Assembly: GCA_028687545.1 (NCBI GenBank)
Contig: JAQTZZ010000020.1
Coordinates: 3,433 to 67,432, forward strand
DNA from: Candidatus Wallbacteria bacterium
Lineage (GTDB): Bacteria; Muiribacteriota; JAQTZZ01
Length of the DNA stretch: 64,000 nucleotides
Direction: 5' to 3'
The position numbers and the translations under genes were made by a program. Below the pieces are notes generated by a model that saw only the letters and a program-made list of their open reading frames with translations, searched no databases and was not told where the DNA came from. Below are positions 17,445 to 25,438 of the stretch, in pieces. Position 1 is the first letter of the stretch, and each line of letters starts with the position of its first letter.

Positions 17445-19798
17445 TTAATCAGCAGTTCATTCAGCGGGCCTTCGCCTTTTCCGTGAAGGACAGTTACTTT
17501 CACTAGTAACTTGCCGGTTTTAACCAGGTTTGCTTTCCCGTGCTTCACAGACACTGATTTGACTGCCAGATTTCTGAACACAAGCTCGAATCCGGTTTCA
17601 GTGGGTGCAAAAAGTTCTAATTTCAGCGTACCCTTCTTTTCGGAGGAATGCAGGATTTCGGCTGTGGAATAGACAAGTTCGCCGCTTTTCCCGACCAGCT
17701 GATTGAGAGGCAGGATAACTCCGCTTCTCATGTTCAGGGACAGATCAAAACTGATTTTCTCCGCTCCGATATCGATGCCGACTCTGCCACAGGCTTTGTC
17801 TTCGTGGAAGTTGCCGGCAAAAAGGAATCCGCGTCCTTCATGCTCCCGCAGCACTGTTACAAGATCCCTGGTGGAGCAGATCACTTTTTTTACTACTCCA
17901 AGGTCTTTCATCAGTTCGTCCATGATTTCCACGAAGTAATCGAATTTGTCCCAGAGATTGAATCCGAGCAGGATCAGTTTCCCTTTGCCGAATTTTCCGG
18001 ATAAACCGCAGGGTTTGTTTCCGCAGCTGGCGATGGCTTTACAGGATTTAGGAATGTCTTTGAAGCAGTCCACAGGCTGATTGTCGAGATAGATTTCCCT
18101 CTTACCAAGCATCACGGTGCGCATGGAAGGTATTCTGACTGCCGACAGACCCATTTCCTTCAGAAATACCGGCGCTTTTTTTGCGTATTCGTCGCAGATC
18201 AGAAGTTCGCCTGATAGAAGCAGCCGGCCACCTCTCTTTACGAAATCCGCCAGATTCTGCTGAGCTTTTACTGACATCAGGCTGAAGGAGCAGACTGCCA
18301 GGAATTTCACATCTTCGGGAATTGGATTGTTGATGTCTGTTGCAGAATAGCTGTATCCGGCAAGGGAGAGAAGCCTGGCCAGGCCATCGTAATAATAACG
18401 GTTTCGCCGGTTGTAGAGTTCCTCGGCCAGCTCGCCTTCGAGATATTCGGTCTTCAGGTGATCCTCGTAAAACCCAAGCGTGAGATCCGTCTGCTTCCGG
18501 CAGACTGCAATCTGTTCACCGATCTGGCTGACGAGCTTTCCGAATCTCTGCATGGGTTCATAATGGCTCTTCAGAGCTCCGTGGCTGTCCACAGGCGCCT
18601 GCCATTCATGATATGGTCCGAACTGGCCCATGCCCCGCTGATTGGTTCCGCCTGCGAACATGTAGCAGTTCACAGCGTTCAGCCCGCTGATCATGGAGGT
18701 TTTGAGATTCAGCTCCACATCAGGCGGGTAAAGCCTGGGCCTGTCAGCCAGCACTCCGCTCTGCAGCTCGGCGCAGATCGCGGGCAAACCTTCTGCAGTA
18801 ATTGATTTCACATGCTCAGAAGTCAGGAGTATGTCATGGAAGTTTTCGTAATCCAGCCGTCTCATCTGATAGGCTCCTCCGAAGATGACTCCTTCGGTGA
18901 GCTTACTGAAATCGCGGAAAATCGAAGTAGTGGTCGTTGAGTAAAGCCCTCTGCCGCGCACGTCGAAATCGTAAAACTGAGGTATGTTGGCGATCAGCAG
19001 GGTGCGGATGCCGCGCTTTCTGGCCATGCCTGACAGTTTTGAATAATAAGTGGCGTAATAGTGGCGGTAAAAATCCCCCCAGTCCAGCCATTTGCGGAAG
19101 CACTCACGTTTGCAGTTCTTGTCCGGCTGTTTGAGCGCTGAAATATCTTTCAAAGATATCCCGTAAGCCGAGTTGATTGCTTTCACTTTTTTATATCTCT
19201 TGAGGATGAAATCACGATACATGGCCTGGGCGTCAGGCGTGTAATCTGGCATTTTACCCACCCAGTTCACGCAGCCGATTTCATTGCAGAGCTGGAAGAC
19301 GATGATGTTACCCTCAGGATGCTGAAGAGGCGTAAGCAGCGGGATCACCTGGTCATACCAGGCCTCTACCTTTTTCAGGAACACTTTGCTGTTATAAGCA
19401 GGCGCACCCTGCTGATGCGCTGCTTTACCGTCTGAACTGCGGTTGAAAGCGCCTGGATAGTTTTCCAGCAGCCAGGAAGGAAGGCCTTCATTGATCATCT
19501 CGCCGTTGCTGACAGGCCCGATGCGGGCGATGAAATACATTCCATTTTCCTGCACCAGTTTAATAAAGCGCATCACGTCCAGATTCTTCCAGGTGCGGCC
19601 GTTGAAATCGAATTTGCCTTCCTCAGGCTCATGCAGCATCCAGGGGATATAGGAAGCGACGGCGTTCAGGCCGGCAGCTTTGGCTTTTTTCAGTCTGTCG
19701 TTCCATTGATCCGGCGGAATCCGGAAATAATGGATTTCGCCGGAATAGATGAAGAAAGGCTTGCCATTGATCGTAAAGTGTCCGCCATTTGGTTTCAT
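17429..19798 (-). CDS. GH35 family beta-galactosidase
   Basis: A 789-residue cytoplasmic enzyme (no signal peptide). The N-terminal TIM barrel begins with F-F-I-Y-S-G-E-I-H-Y-F-R-I-P and W-x-D-R-L-K-K-A-K-A-A-G-L-N-A-V, the GH35 signature. The acid/base Glu173 is in Q-L-C-N-E-I-G and the nucleophile Glu344 in I-C-A-E-L-Q-S. GH35 enzymes release terminal beta-galactose, some act on beta-glucosamine or galactofuranose. The rest (about 420-789) holds a glutamine-amidotransferase-like middle region and C-terminal beta domains. GGAGGTAGC precedes the ATG. It follows GH94 on the same strand, 101 bp downstream, so it may form a unit with it. Confidence 0.88.
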   Translation of the reverse strand: MKPNGGHFTINGKPFFIYSGEIHYFRIPPDQWNDRLKKAKAAGLNAVASYIPWMLHEPEEGKFDFNGRTWKNLDVMRFIKLVQENGMYFIARIGPVSNGEMINEGLPSWLLENYPGAFNRSSDGKAAHQQGAPAYNSKVFLKKVEAWYDQVIPLLTPLQHPEGNIIVFQLCNEIGCVNWVGKMPDYTPDAQAMYRDFILKRYKKVKAINSAYGISLKDISALKQPDKNCKRECFRKWLDWGDFYRHYYATYYSKLSGMARKRGIRTLLIANIPQFYDFDVRGRGLYSTTTTSIFRDFSKLTEGVIFGGAYQMRRLDYENFHDILLTSEHVKSITAEGLPAICAELQSGVLADRPRLYPPDVELNLKTSMISGLNAVNCYMFAGGTNQRGMGQFGPYHEWQAPVDSHGALKSHYEPMQRFGKLVSQIGEQIAVCRKQTDLTLGFYEDHLKTEYLEGELAEELYNRRNRYYYDGLARLLSLAGYSYSATDINNPIPEDVKFLAVCSFSLMSVKAQQNLADFVKRGGRLLLSGELLICDEYAKKAPVFLKEMGLSAVRIPSMRTVMLGKREIYLDNQPVDCFKDIPKSCKAIASCGNKPCGLSGKFGKGKLILLGFNLWDKFDYFVEIMDELMKDLGVVKKVICSTRDLVTVLREHEGRGFLFAGNFHEDKACGRVGIDIGAEKISFDLSLNMRSGVILPLNQLVGKSGELVYSTAEILHSSEKKGTLKLELFAPTETGFELVFRNLAVKSVSVKHGKANLVKTGKLLVKVTVLHGKGEGPLNELLIKIKRA

Positions 19799-19869
19799 GC
19801 TACCTCCATAATTTATTGATTAAATGGCTGATAAAAGCGACTATCGGCCGGAGGCCCGTCTTGAACTCT

Positions 19870-19883
19870 TTATTCATGAATAA
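19870..19883. promoter_or_regulatory. Perfect palindrome, candidate operator
   Basis: TTATTCATGAATAA is a perfect 14-bp palindrome in the 100-bp gap between the GH94 stop and the GH35 start. Position and symmetry fit a LacI- or GntR-type operator; no regulator gene is in the window. A chance AT-rich palindrome is possible. Confidence 0.3.
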
Positions 19884-19898
19884 GTCCAACTATCTATT

Positions 19899-22205
19899 TT
19901 ATTTCTTTTCGTGAACCTTAATTTTAGGTTCTTTTGCCTTCTTTTCTCTCTTGACCTCAACCAGATACTTTTTATTCCTGAAAAGCCTCTCCACTGTGAA
20001 TCCCTTCCAGCCCTTTGGCAGGCAGGGTTTTGCCACTAGTTTGTCGTTTTCCACTCTCACGCCAAGAAGGTACTCCACTATGGCACGGTAAAGCCAGGCG
20101 GCTGAGCCTGAATACCAGGTCCAGGCGCCTTTGCCTTCTTCCAGCGATTCCGGGCCTTCGATATTGCCTGGCGTGACATACGGTTCGCCTTTGTAGCGGT
20201 CTGCATCGGCATTTGATAGCAGAGTCGGGCAGAGGCGGCGGAAGGTTTCAAAAACCATTTCAGTGTTTCCAGCTTTAGCCTGGGCGATCATAGTCCAGAT
20301 CGCGGCATGGGTGTAGACCCCGCCGTTTTCGCGTACTCCAGGTGCATACCGCGAGAGATAGCCGATGTTTTTGTCAGGAACATCAAAAGCCGGGGTAAAT
20401 AGCAGCACGCCATAGTCTTTATACAGATGTTTTTTCACCTGCGAAAGAAGATTTCTGGCTTCTTCGCCTTTGACCAGGCCAGTGATCACCGCCCAAGACT
20501 GGGGATTGACAAAGATCTTACCTTTTTTGGAAGTCAGGGTTCCAAGGACTTTGCCGTGATCGTCTGTGGCCCGGTCAAACCATTTGCCGTTAAAGGCGTG
20601 TTTCTTGACCGCTTTTCCAAGTGCGACAGAGGCGTTTCTGTATTTTGTAGCGGATTTCTTGTCTCCAAGCTTATCGAGCAGGGCAGCCAGGCGCTCCAGG
20701 ATGCCGAACAGGAAAATCGACAGCCAGATCGACTCGCCTTTCCAGTTGTTGCCCACTCCATTCAGCCCGTCGTTCCAGTCGCCTTCCCCGATCAGGGAAA
20801 GGCCGCGGCGGCTCATACGCGAAAGCGCCATGTCGACTGATTTGCGGCAATGCTCCAGAATCGTCCCTTTGCCTTTATCAAGGTATGGGACTGTATTTTT
20901 TAAAATGCCGTTATCAGCTGTTTCATCCAGATATTCGAGCGTGACATAGGTCAGCCAGAGCAGATTGTCGGAAACGTCATTGATCCGGCCTTCACCTGAG
21001 ACAGGGTGCCACCAGTGCTGGACAATGCCGTCGCTTCTCTGGTGCGAGGCATGATCGAGAATCTGCTTTTTTGTCCGTTCCGGATCGAGTGACAGGAACA
21101 ATTGACTGTCCTGAAGCTGGTCGCGGAAGCCATAGGCTCCACCGCACTGGTAGTATGCGCTGCGACCCAGCACGCGGCAGGAGAAAGCCTGATATTTCAG
21201 CCAGTAATTGACCAGTACGTCCAGGGCCGGTTCAGGAGTTTTCACGAGCAACTTTTCGCAGAATTCCAGCCAAAAAGCTTTGCTTTCGCTGAAGAGTTTA
21301 TCTGCATTTGAAAGTGCCTTGGAATATCTGGCAAGTGTTTTTCCGGTCTGGCCAAGCGCTTCTGCGCCAAGGCAGAAATCGACACGGATTTCCTTGCCCT
21401 TGGGAAGAGAGATTTCATACTGCATGGCTGCGCATTGCTCAAAGCCTGTGCCGCTGACGCCTGACAGGTGTTTTTTCGTGAAAGCTGCGGCATTGTTGAC
21501 GGTATTGTACTGGCCGAGAAAGTGCTCCCTGGAACACTCAAAGGAAGCCGGTTTCAGGTTAGCCATGAAGAACATTTCATAGGGCCATTCCTTGTTCCAG
21601 CCCGGGTCTTTGAGCAATGGTGCAGTCCAGAGTCGTTTCCCAAAAACCAGCGCATTGTATTTCTTGTCAAAATGGGACTGGATGAAAGTCTTGTGAAATT
21701 CCCTGTGCCAGTCCGGGAAAGTGTCCAGAACCGGGTAAAACAAAGGATAAACGGATAGTTTTCTGGGCTTGTCTGAAACATTTTTAAGTTTAAGTGTCCA
21801 GATCTCGCATTGATGCTTCTGCGGCACAAACACGCGCAGATTGCTTCTGATCCCGTTGAACTCAGTGGTGATTTCAGTATAGCCAAGGCCATGGCGGCAT
21901 TCATAAAAATCGAAGTCTGTCTGCAGAGGCATAGGAGTGACGGACCAGTATTTTCCGCTCTGATCGTCCCGCAGGAACAGGTATTTGCCGTGATTGTCTG
22001 AAATCAGGTCCTGGTCCCAGCGCGTGATGCGGTTATACATGGCGTGCTCCAGCCAGGAATAGCCGCTGCCTGTCTGGGAAAAGGTCAAACCCCATTTTCC
22101 GTTGGAAATCACGTTGATCCACGGTTTCGGGGTTTTCCAGTCAGTGATCAGATAGGTTTTGCCGTCATCCTCGAAATGGCCATACTTGCCCTTCAGAAGT
22201 TTCAT
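19899..22205 (-). CDS. GH94 family beta-glycoside phosphorylase
   Basis: A 768-residue protein with the GH94 plan: N-terminal beta-sandwich with G-S-G-Y-S-W and R-I-T-R-W-D-Q-D, helical linker, then an (alpha/alpha)6 barrel with G-F-R-D-Q-L-Q-D-S, H-W-W-H-P and the catalytic G-E-G-D-W-N-D-G-L-N (Asp476/Asp479). These enzymes use phosphate to split a beta-glucoside at its non-reducing end, giving a sugar-1-phosphate and saving ATP. The length is near cellobiose or chitobiose phosphorylase (about 800) and shorter than 1,2-beta-oligoglucan phosphorylase (about 1100), yet the opening resembles the GH94 portion of cyclic beta-1,2-glucan synthases, from memory. No signal peptide, so cytoplasmic. 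Substrate unresolved. Confidence 0.88.
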   Translation of the reverse strand: MKLLKGKYGHFEDDGKTYLITDWKTPKPWINVISNGKWGLTFSQTGSGYSWLEHAMYNRITRWDQDLISDNHGKYLFLRDDQSGKYWSVTPMPLQTDFDFYECRHGLGYTEITTEFNGIRSNLRVFVPQKHQCEIWTLKLKNVSDKPRKLSVYPLFYPVLDTFPDWHREFHKTFIQSHFDKKYNALVFGKRLWTAPLLKDPGWNKEWPYEMFFMANLKPASFECSREHFLGQYNTVNNAAAFTKKHLSGVSGTGFEQCAAMQYEISLPKGKEIRVDFCLGAEALGQTGKTLARYSKALSNADKLFSESKAFWLEFCEKLLVKTPEPALDVLVNYWLKYQAFSCRVLGRSAYYQCGGAYGFRDQLQDSQLFLSLDPERTKKQILDHASHQRSDGIVQHWWHPVSGEGRINDVSDNLLWLTYVTLEYLDETADNGILKNTVPYLDKGKGTILEHCRKSVDMALSRMSRRGLSLIGEGDWNDGLNGVGNNWKGESIWLSIFLFGILERLAALLDKLGDKKSATKYRNASVALGKAVKKHAFNGKWFDRATDDHGKVLGTLTSKKGKIFVNPQSWAVITGLVKGEEARNLLSQVKKHLYKDYGVLLFTPAFDVPDKNIGYLSRYAPGVRENGGVYTHAAIWTMIAQAKAGNTEMVFETFRRLCPTLLSNADADRYKGEPYVTPGNIEGPESLEEGKGAWTWYSGSAAWLYRAIVEYLLGVRVENDKLVAKPCLPKGWKGFTVERLFRNKKYLVEVKREKKAKEPKIKVHEKK

Positions 22206-22246
22206 GATAGTCCCCTCTCTAATGTTGGCTGAATGAAGCCTGAAAA

Positions 22247-22621
22247 TTAGTTGTTCAGTCCGTTTATCATTTCTTCTATTGTTTCAGAAAGAGAATCCAC
22301 TTTGTTTTTCACTATCCAGAAGACCTGGTCAGCATCAACGTCAAAGTAATGATGAGCAATGATGTCTCTCATTCCTTTCACTCCTGACCAGTCGATATTC
22401 GGGTATTTCGGAAGCAGGGTGGAATCAGTGATTTTGTCGATGTTTTTCACGCCTTCACCGACGGCGATTAAAAGCATGCAGATGCTGTCAAGTTTTTCAG
22501 CTCCGGCTGGTGTGGAAGTAAAGTCTTCTGCTTTAGTGATCGAAATGGCGCGTTTGCTAATCTTGTCCAGGGCATCACTGATCTGTTTCAGGATTGTCAG
22601 GACCAGATCTCTGTCATACAT
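22247..22621 (-). CDS. hepT: HepT-family toxin (HEPN RNase) of an MntA/HepT system
   Basis: A 124-residue helical protein with the HEPN signature R-x4-H-x-Y (Arg85, His90, Tyr92 in R-D-I-I-A-H-H-Y), the active site of HepT RNases. In characterised MntA/HepT pairs the antitoxin transfers AMP to the tyrosine of this motif and inactivates the toxin. It overlaps the upstream mntA by 8 bp, the standard arrangement with the nucleotidyltransferase first. Both motifs are intact, so the pair looks functional. Confidence 0.9.
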   Translation of the reverse strand: MYDRDLVLTILKQISDALDKISKRAISITKAEDFTSTPAGAEKLDSICMLLIAVGEGVKNIDKITDSTLLPKYPNIDWSGVKGMRDIIAHHYFDVDADQVFWIVKNKVDSLSETIEEMINGLNN

Positions 22622-22904
22622 AAAGGCACTCTCTGCCGATTCTTTCTTTCAGAAACTGATTCATGTTTTCCCGGTAACGGATCAGATCCACACGGCGGTT
22701 AGTCCTGTTTTCAAGATCTTCCTTGATGTGGACAAGGGCGAATGCATCGGGTGATTCAGTTTTGACGCAGATGTCAAGATCACTGTCTTCTCCAGCTTCT
22801 TCACGGGCGAAAGAACCGAAAACACCGATTGACAGTATCCCGTACTTTTTGCCAAATTTATTTTTGAATTCCCTCAGGATCTCCAGTATCGCTTCTCTGC
22901 CCAT
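22614..22904 (-). CDS. mntA: MntA-family nucleotidyltransferase antitoxin
   Basis: Starting at the ATG at 22904 (G5 tract upstream) this is a 96-residue minimal nucleotidyltransferase with G-S-F-A-R-E-E-A-G-E-D-S-D-L-D-I (Gly30-Ser31 and the metal-binding Asp42, Asp44). MntA proteins neutralise HepT by adenylylating it. The longer reading frame to 23117 only reads through the adjacent repeat and is discarded. Located between the GH94 gene and the repeat-flanked GspG-like gene, it is an insertion within an otherwise metabolic region. Confidence 0.88.
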   Translation of the reverse strand: MGREAILEILREFKNKFGKKYGILSIGVFGSFAREEAGEDSDLDICVKTESPDAFALVHIKEDLENRTNRRVDLIRYRENMNQFLKERIGRECLYV

Positions 22905-22995
22905 TGCACCCCCGGCAACACTGCATCGACATTCAGTTTCTACAATATATTTTATCACAGGATTGGGTAAAGTGCAGTTGCTTTGATACACATAC

Positions 22996-23206
22996 AGGCC
23001 AAGGGAGGATTTTCGACCCTCCCTTGGCGATCCCTCCCAGCATGGGGACTCCGTCCCCCTGCACCCCCTTGCGGGGTGGGCCGGGATGGTGCTACTATCA
23101 AAGTTCGTTCTTACCATCTGTTTGAGAACAGAATTGATTATCTGACTAAAAGGTTCCAGCGTCTTTACCCAGGGTCTGGAGCTACCCTCTCAACCCCTAA
23201 CATTGG
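22996..23206. repeat. Left ~210-bp inverted repeat (GC-rich palindromic)
   Basis: This stretch is an imperfect inverted copy of 24242-24450. Shared blocks include nested palindromes (CCAAGGGAGG facing CCTCCCTTGG; GGGGACTCCGTCCCC; CACCCCCTTGCGGGGTG) and, at the gene-proximal end, GTCTTTACCCAGGG and ACCCTCTCAACCCC. It fills most of the 336-bp gap between mntA and the GspG-like gene; I see no gene in it. Confidence 0.75.
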
Positions 23207-23240
23207 TTGGAGCAGCTAAGGAGGATTGAATCGGAATTAA

Positions 23241-24131
23241 TTAATACTCACCAGGTCTTTTGCATCTGACATTGTTTTTCGAAGCTAAAGGCAGGATACG
23301 GCGCTTGTCCGCATATTTAGCGGATGACCATGGTAAAGATATCGCGGCAGGTGAGAAGCAGATGTAAACATCGGCCTGAAATGATGATCCGGGATCACGG
23401 GAAACTATCAGATTGACAAAATCATACCTGCCGTCCAATTCGCCTGGAACAGCTCCCGCAACAGGCGGTTGCACAGTCAACAATCCGATGTCGTCACCGT
23501 TTGCAGGGTTACCCTGGCTGTCTATGCCGGTTGCTGCAGAATCTTTACTTAAAGCGTGAAATTTCACCATCGGGATACTATTGTTATCGATATGTCCACT
23601 AAATTCAAAGTCGTTTGAGCTGGCCGCAGTAGGAGTCGCCGGTTTTTTACTGAAATAGATGGTGATAACATCGCCAGTGTCGATCAGTTTGTTTCCATTG
23701 GCATCAACAGTGAGCGCGAAATCCAAGATTGCAAGCGGCGGAAGAAAGGAAACCGTTGTATTGTCTTGATTGGCCTGGCTTGAATAATCATTCAAGTCAA
23801 TTTTACCATCCGGTCCGGCCGAGAGAATGACGCCGTCAGAAGGGATGATTGTATAGTCATTGCCCCATTTATCTTTCTGCAATTCTGGTAGATACTTAGG
23901 AACAAGGTTCTCCAGATTTTCGCAGGATCTGCCTTCGCTTTGATGATATCTAATCAATGAGTCACGAATATGGTTCATTGATTGAATACTTGCGCTGTTT
24001 TTTTCATTATTCAAGTTTACCAATGTGCCAATTAATACAATCAGAAAAACGTAAAGTAAAACAAGAAAAAAAGGAACAAACAGTAAGTATTCTTTAGGGA
24101 ATTTCTTCAAGAAATTTACCGGGTTAAACAA
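23241..24131 (-). CDS. GspG-like membrane-anchored protein
   Basis: A 296-residue protein with one N-terminal helix (about 14-38: Y-L-L-F-V-P-F-F-L-V-L-L-Y-V-F-L) and then a T2SS major-pseudopilin-like signature: L-V-P-K-Y-L-P, D-K-W-G-N-D-Y, L-S-A-G-P-D-G-K-I-D, the calcium loop region of GspG. Unlike true pseudopilins it has no G/F-T-L-I-E prepilin cleavage site. The remaining ~160 residues contain D-x-N-G-N-x-L-I-D-T-G-D (another calcium-type loop) and a beta-rich domain. It is framed by inverted ~210-bp repeats and separate from the pseudopilin genes at 57-58 kb. Function unknown; an envelope-anchored calcium-binding protein is likely. Confidence 0.65.
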   Translation of the reverse strand: MFNPVNFLKKFPKEYLLFVPFFLVLLYVFLIVLIGTLVNLNNEKNSASIQSMNHIRDSLIRYHQSEGRSCENLENLVPKYLPELQKDKWGNDYTIIPSDGVILSAGPDGKIDLNDYSSQANQDNTTVSFLPPLAILDFALTVDANGNKLIDTGDVITIYFSKKPATPTAASSNDFEFSGHIDNNSIPMVKFHALSKDSAATGIDSQGNPANGDDIGLLTVQPPVAGAVPGELDGRYDFVNLIVSRDPGSSFQADVYICFSPAAISLPWSSAKYADKRRILPLASKNNVRCKRPGEY

Positions 24132-24241
24132 GGGTGATTACCTGACTATAATTTTCTAAAGGATAACATTAAAGGGACATTATTCGAAGAAGATCATTTA
24201 AATTTTGTGCACCCATTTTCTTATCTTGTCAGACGCACAAG

Positions 24242-24450
24242 CATATGGCGGGGTTGAGAGGGTTGAACCAAACCTTGGGTAAAGACGCACAACCTTGTTT
24301 TGTTGCGAAGATCATTTCTGTTATCAAACAAATGGCAATGGCGTTCTTTGACAGAGGCTGAATCCTTCAACTCCCCGCAAGGGGGTTCTGGGGGACAGAG
24401 TCCCCCGGATTGGAGGGATTGTCAAGGGGGGATGACGTCCCCCCTTGACT
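24242..24450. repeat. Right ~210-bp inverted repeat
   Basis: Reverse-complement relative of 22996-23206. Blocks GGGGTTGAGAGGGTT, CTTGGGTAAAGACGC, CCCCGCAAGGGGG, GGGGGACAGAGTCCCCC and TCAAGGGGGG...CCCCCCTTGA occur in the opposite order and strand. It lies in the 478-bp gene-free gap 24132-24609, which otherwise holds a small hairpin repeat and further C-rich palindromic fragments; short frames here are not genes. Confidence 0.75.
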
Positions 24451-24521
24451 GATTGTTGTATGCCTTCCAACGGGGACAAGCCGTAATTTGGGTAAAGATA
24501 AGGGTCCCCTTCGGGGATTAA

Positions 24522-24560
24522 GAAGCTGTAAATCTTCACTGCGTTCAGATTAACAGCTTC
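24522..24560. repeat. Hairpin-forming intergenic repeat, copy 2
   Basis: Perfect 14-nt arms (24522-24535 and 24547-24560) around the loop TCACTGCGTTC, matching the hairpin at 8678-8722 in loop and inner stem. It lies downstream of the ABC permease gene, whose stop is at 24610, and could end that operon. Confidence 0.6.
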
Positions 24561-24609
24561 TAAAGAACAACATGTCCCCGATCTATGCGAGTGGACCCCC
24601 GGATGCTGC

Positions 24610-25431
24610 TCAGCCTTTAACGGCTCCTGCGGCGATGCCCTTGATGTAGTGCTTCTGTGCCATCAGGAAGACTGCGATTACAGGGAGGATTACCACGACC
24701 GAGCCGGCCATCAGCAGGCCCCATTCGGTGTTATACTGTCCGTTGAGATTGGCAAGAGCCACTGGAAGCGTGTATTTTCCTTCGTCCAGCATCACGATCA
24801 GGGGCCAGAGGAATTCATTCCAGGAGCCCAGGAAGCTGAAGATCAGGATCGTGGCCAGCACAGGCCTGCAGAGCGGCAGCATGATTTTCCAGTAAATCCC
24901 GTATTCGCTGCACCCGTCGATGCGGGCCGCTTCCAGGAGCGATTCAGGGATTTCGGACATGAACTGGCGCAGCATGAAGATGGAGAATACGCTGGCGCTG
25001 CCTGGTATGATCAGGCCGAGATAGGAATTGAGCAGACCCATGTATTTCAAAATGATGAAAACAGGCATCATAGTCACCTGGCCAGGCACCATCATGGTGA
25101 TCAGAAGCAATGTGAAAAGCCGTTCCCTGCCGCGGAAATACATCTTGGCAAAGGCAAAGGCAGCCATGGAGTTGATCAGAAGCGACATTATGGTCAGTCC
25201 CAGGGCTACAGTCAGGCTGTTGAGAAACTGCCTGGTGAAAGCCATGGCTCCAAACAGCTGCCTGTAATGCTCGAGCGTGGGGTGTTTGGGGATCAGGGAT
25301 GGAATTTTAGAAAAGATTTCCGAGGTTTCCTTGAAAGAGGTAGAGACCATGAAGATCAGCGGCAGCAGCGTGGCTGTCACGCAGACCAGGATCAGGATAT
25401 GCAGGGCGATCGTTTCAAAGACTTTTTTCAA
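24610..25431 (-). CDS. ABC sugar transporter permease (MalG type)
   Basis: A 273-residue inner-membrane permease of the carbohydrate-uptake family 1, with six predicted helices and the EAA loop E-A-A-R-I-D-G-C-S-E-Y-G-I-Y-W-K-I-M-L-P-L that docks the ATPase. The frame starts with TTG at 25431, preceded by AGGTG 4 nt upstream. It follows the fused binding-protein/permease gene by 7 bp and is its partner subunit. No ATPase gene is in the operon; a shared MsmK/UgpC-type ATPase encoded elsewhere is expected. Confidence 0.93.
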   Translation of the reverse strand: MKKVFETIALHILILVCVTATLLPLIFMVSTSFKETSEIFSKIPSLIPKHPTLEHYRQLFGAMAFTRQFLNSLTVALGLTIMSLLINSMAAFAFAKMYFRGRERLFTLLLITMMVPGQVTMMPVFIILKYMGLLNSYLGLIIPGSASVFSIFMLRQFMSEIPESLLEAARIDGCSEYGIYWKIMLPLCRPVLATILIFSFLGSWNEFLWPLIVMLDEGKYTLPVALANLNGQYNTEWGLLMAGSVVVILPVIAVFLMAQKHYIKGIAAGAVKG

Positions 25432-25438
25432 ATCACAC

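Noticed and set aside
22905-23117. N-terminal extension of MntA
   Set aside because: Made of the repeat sequence; the family N-terminus begins at 22904.
24324-24539. 71-residue minus-strand frame
   Set aside because: Lies inside the palindromic repeat and has no family features.
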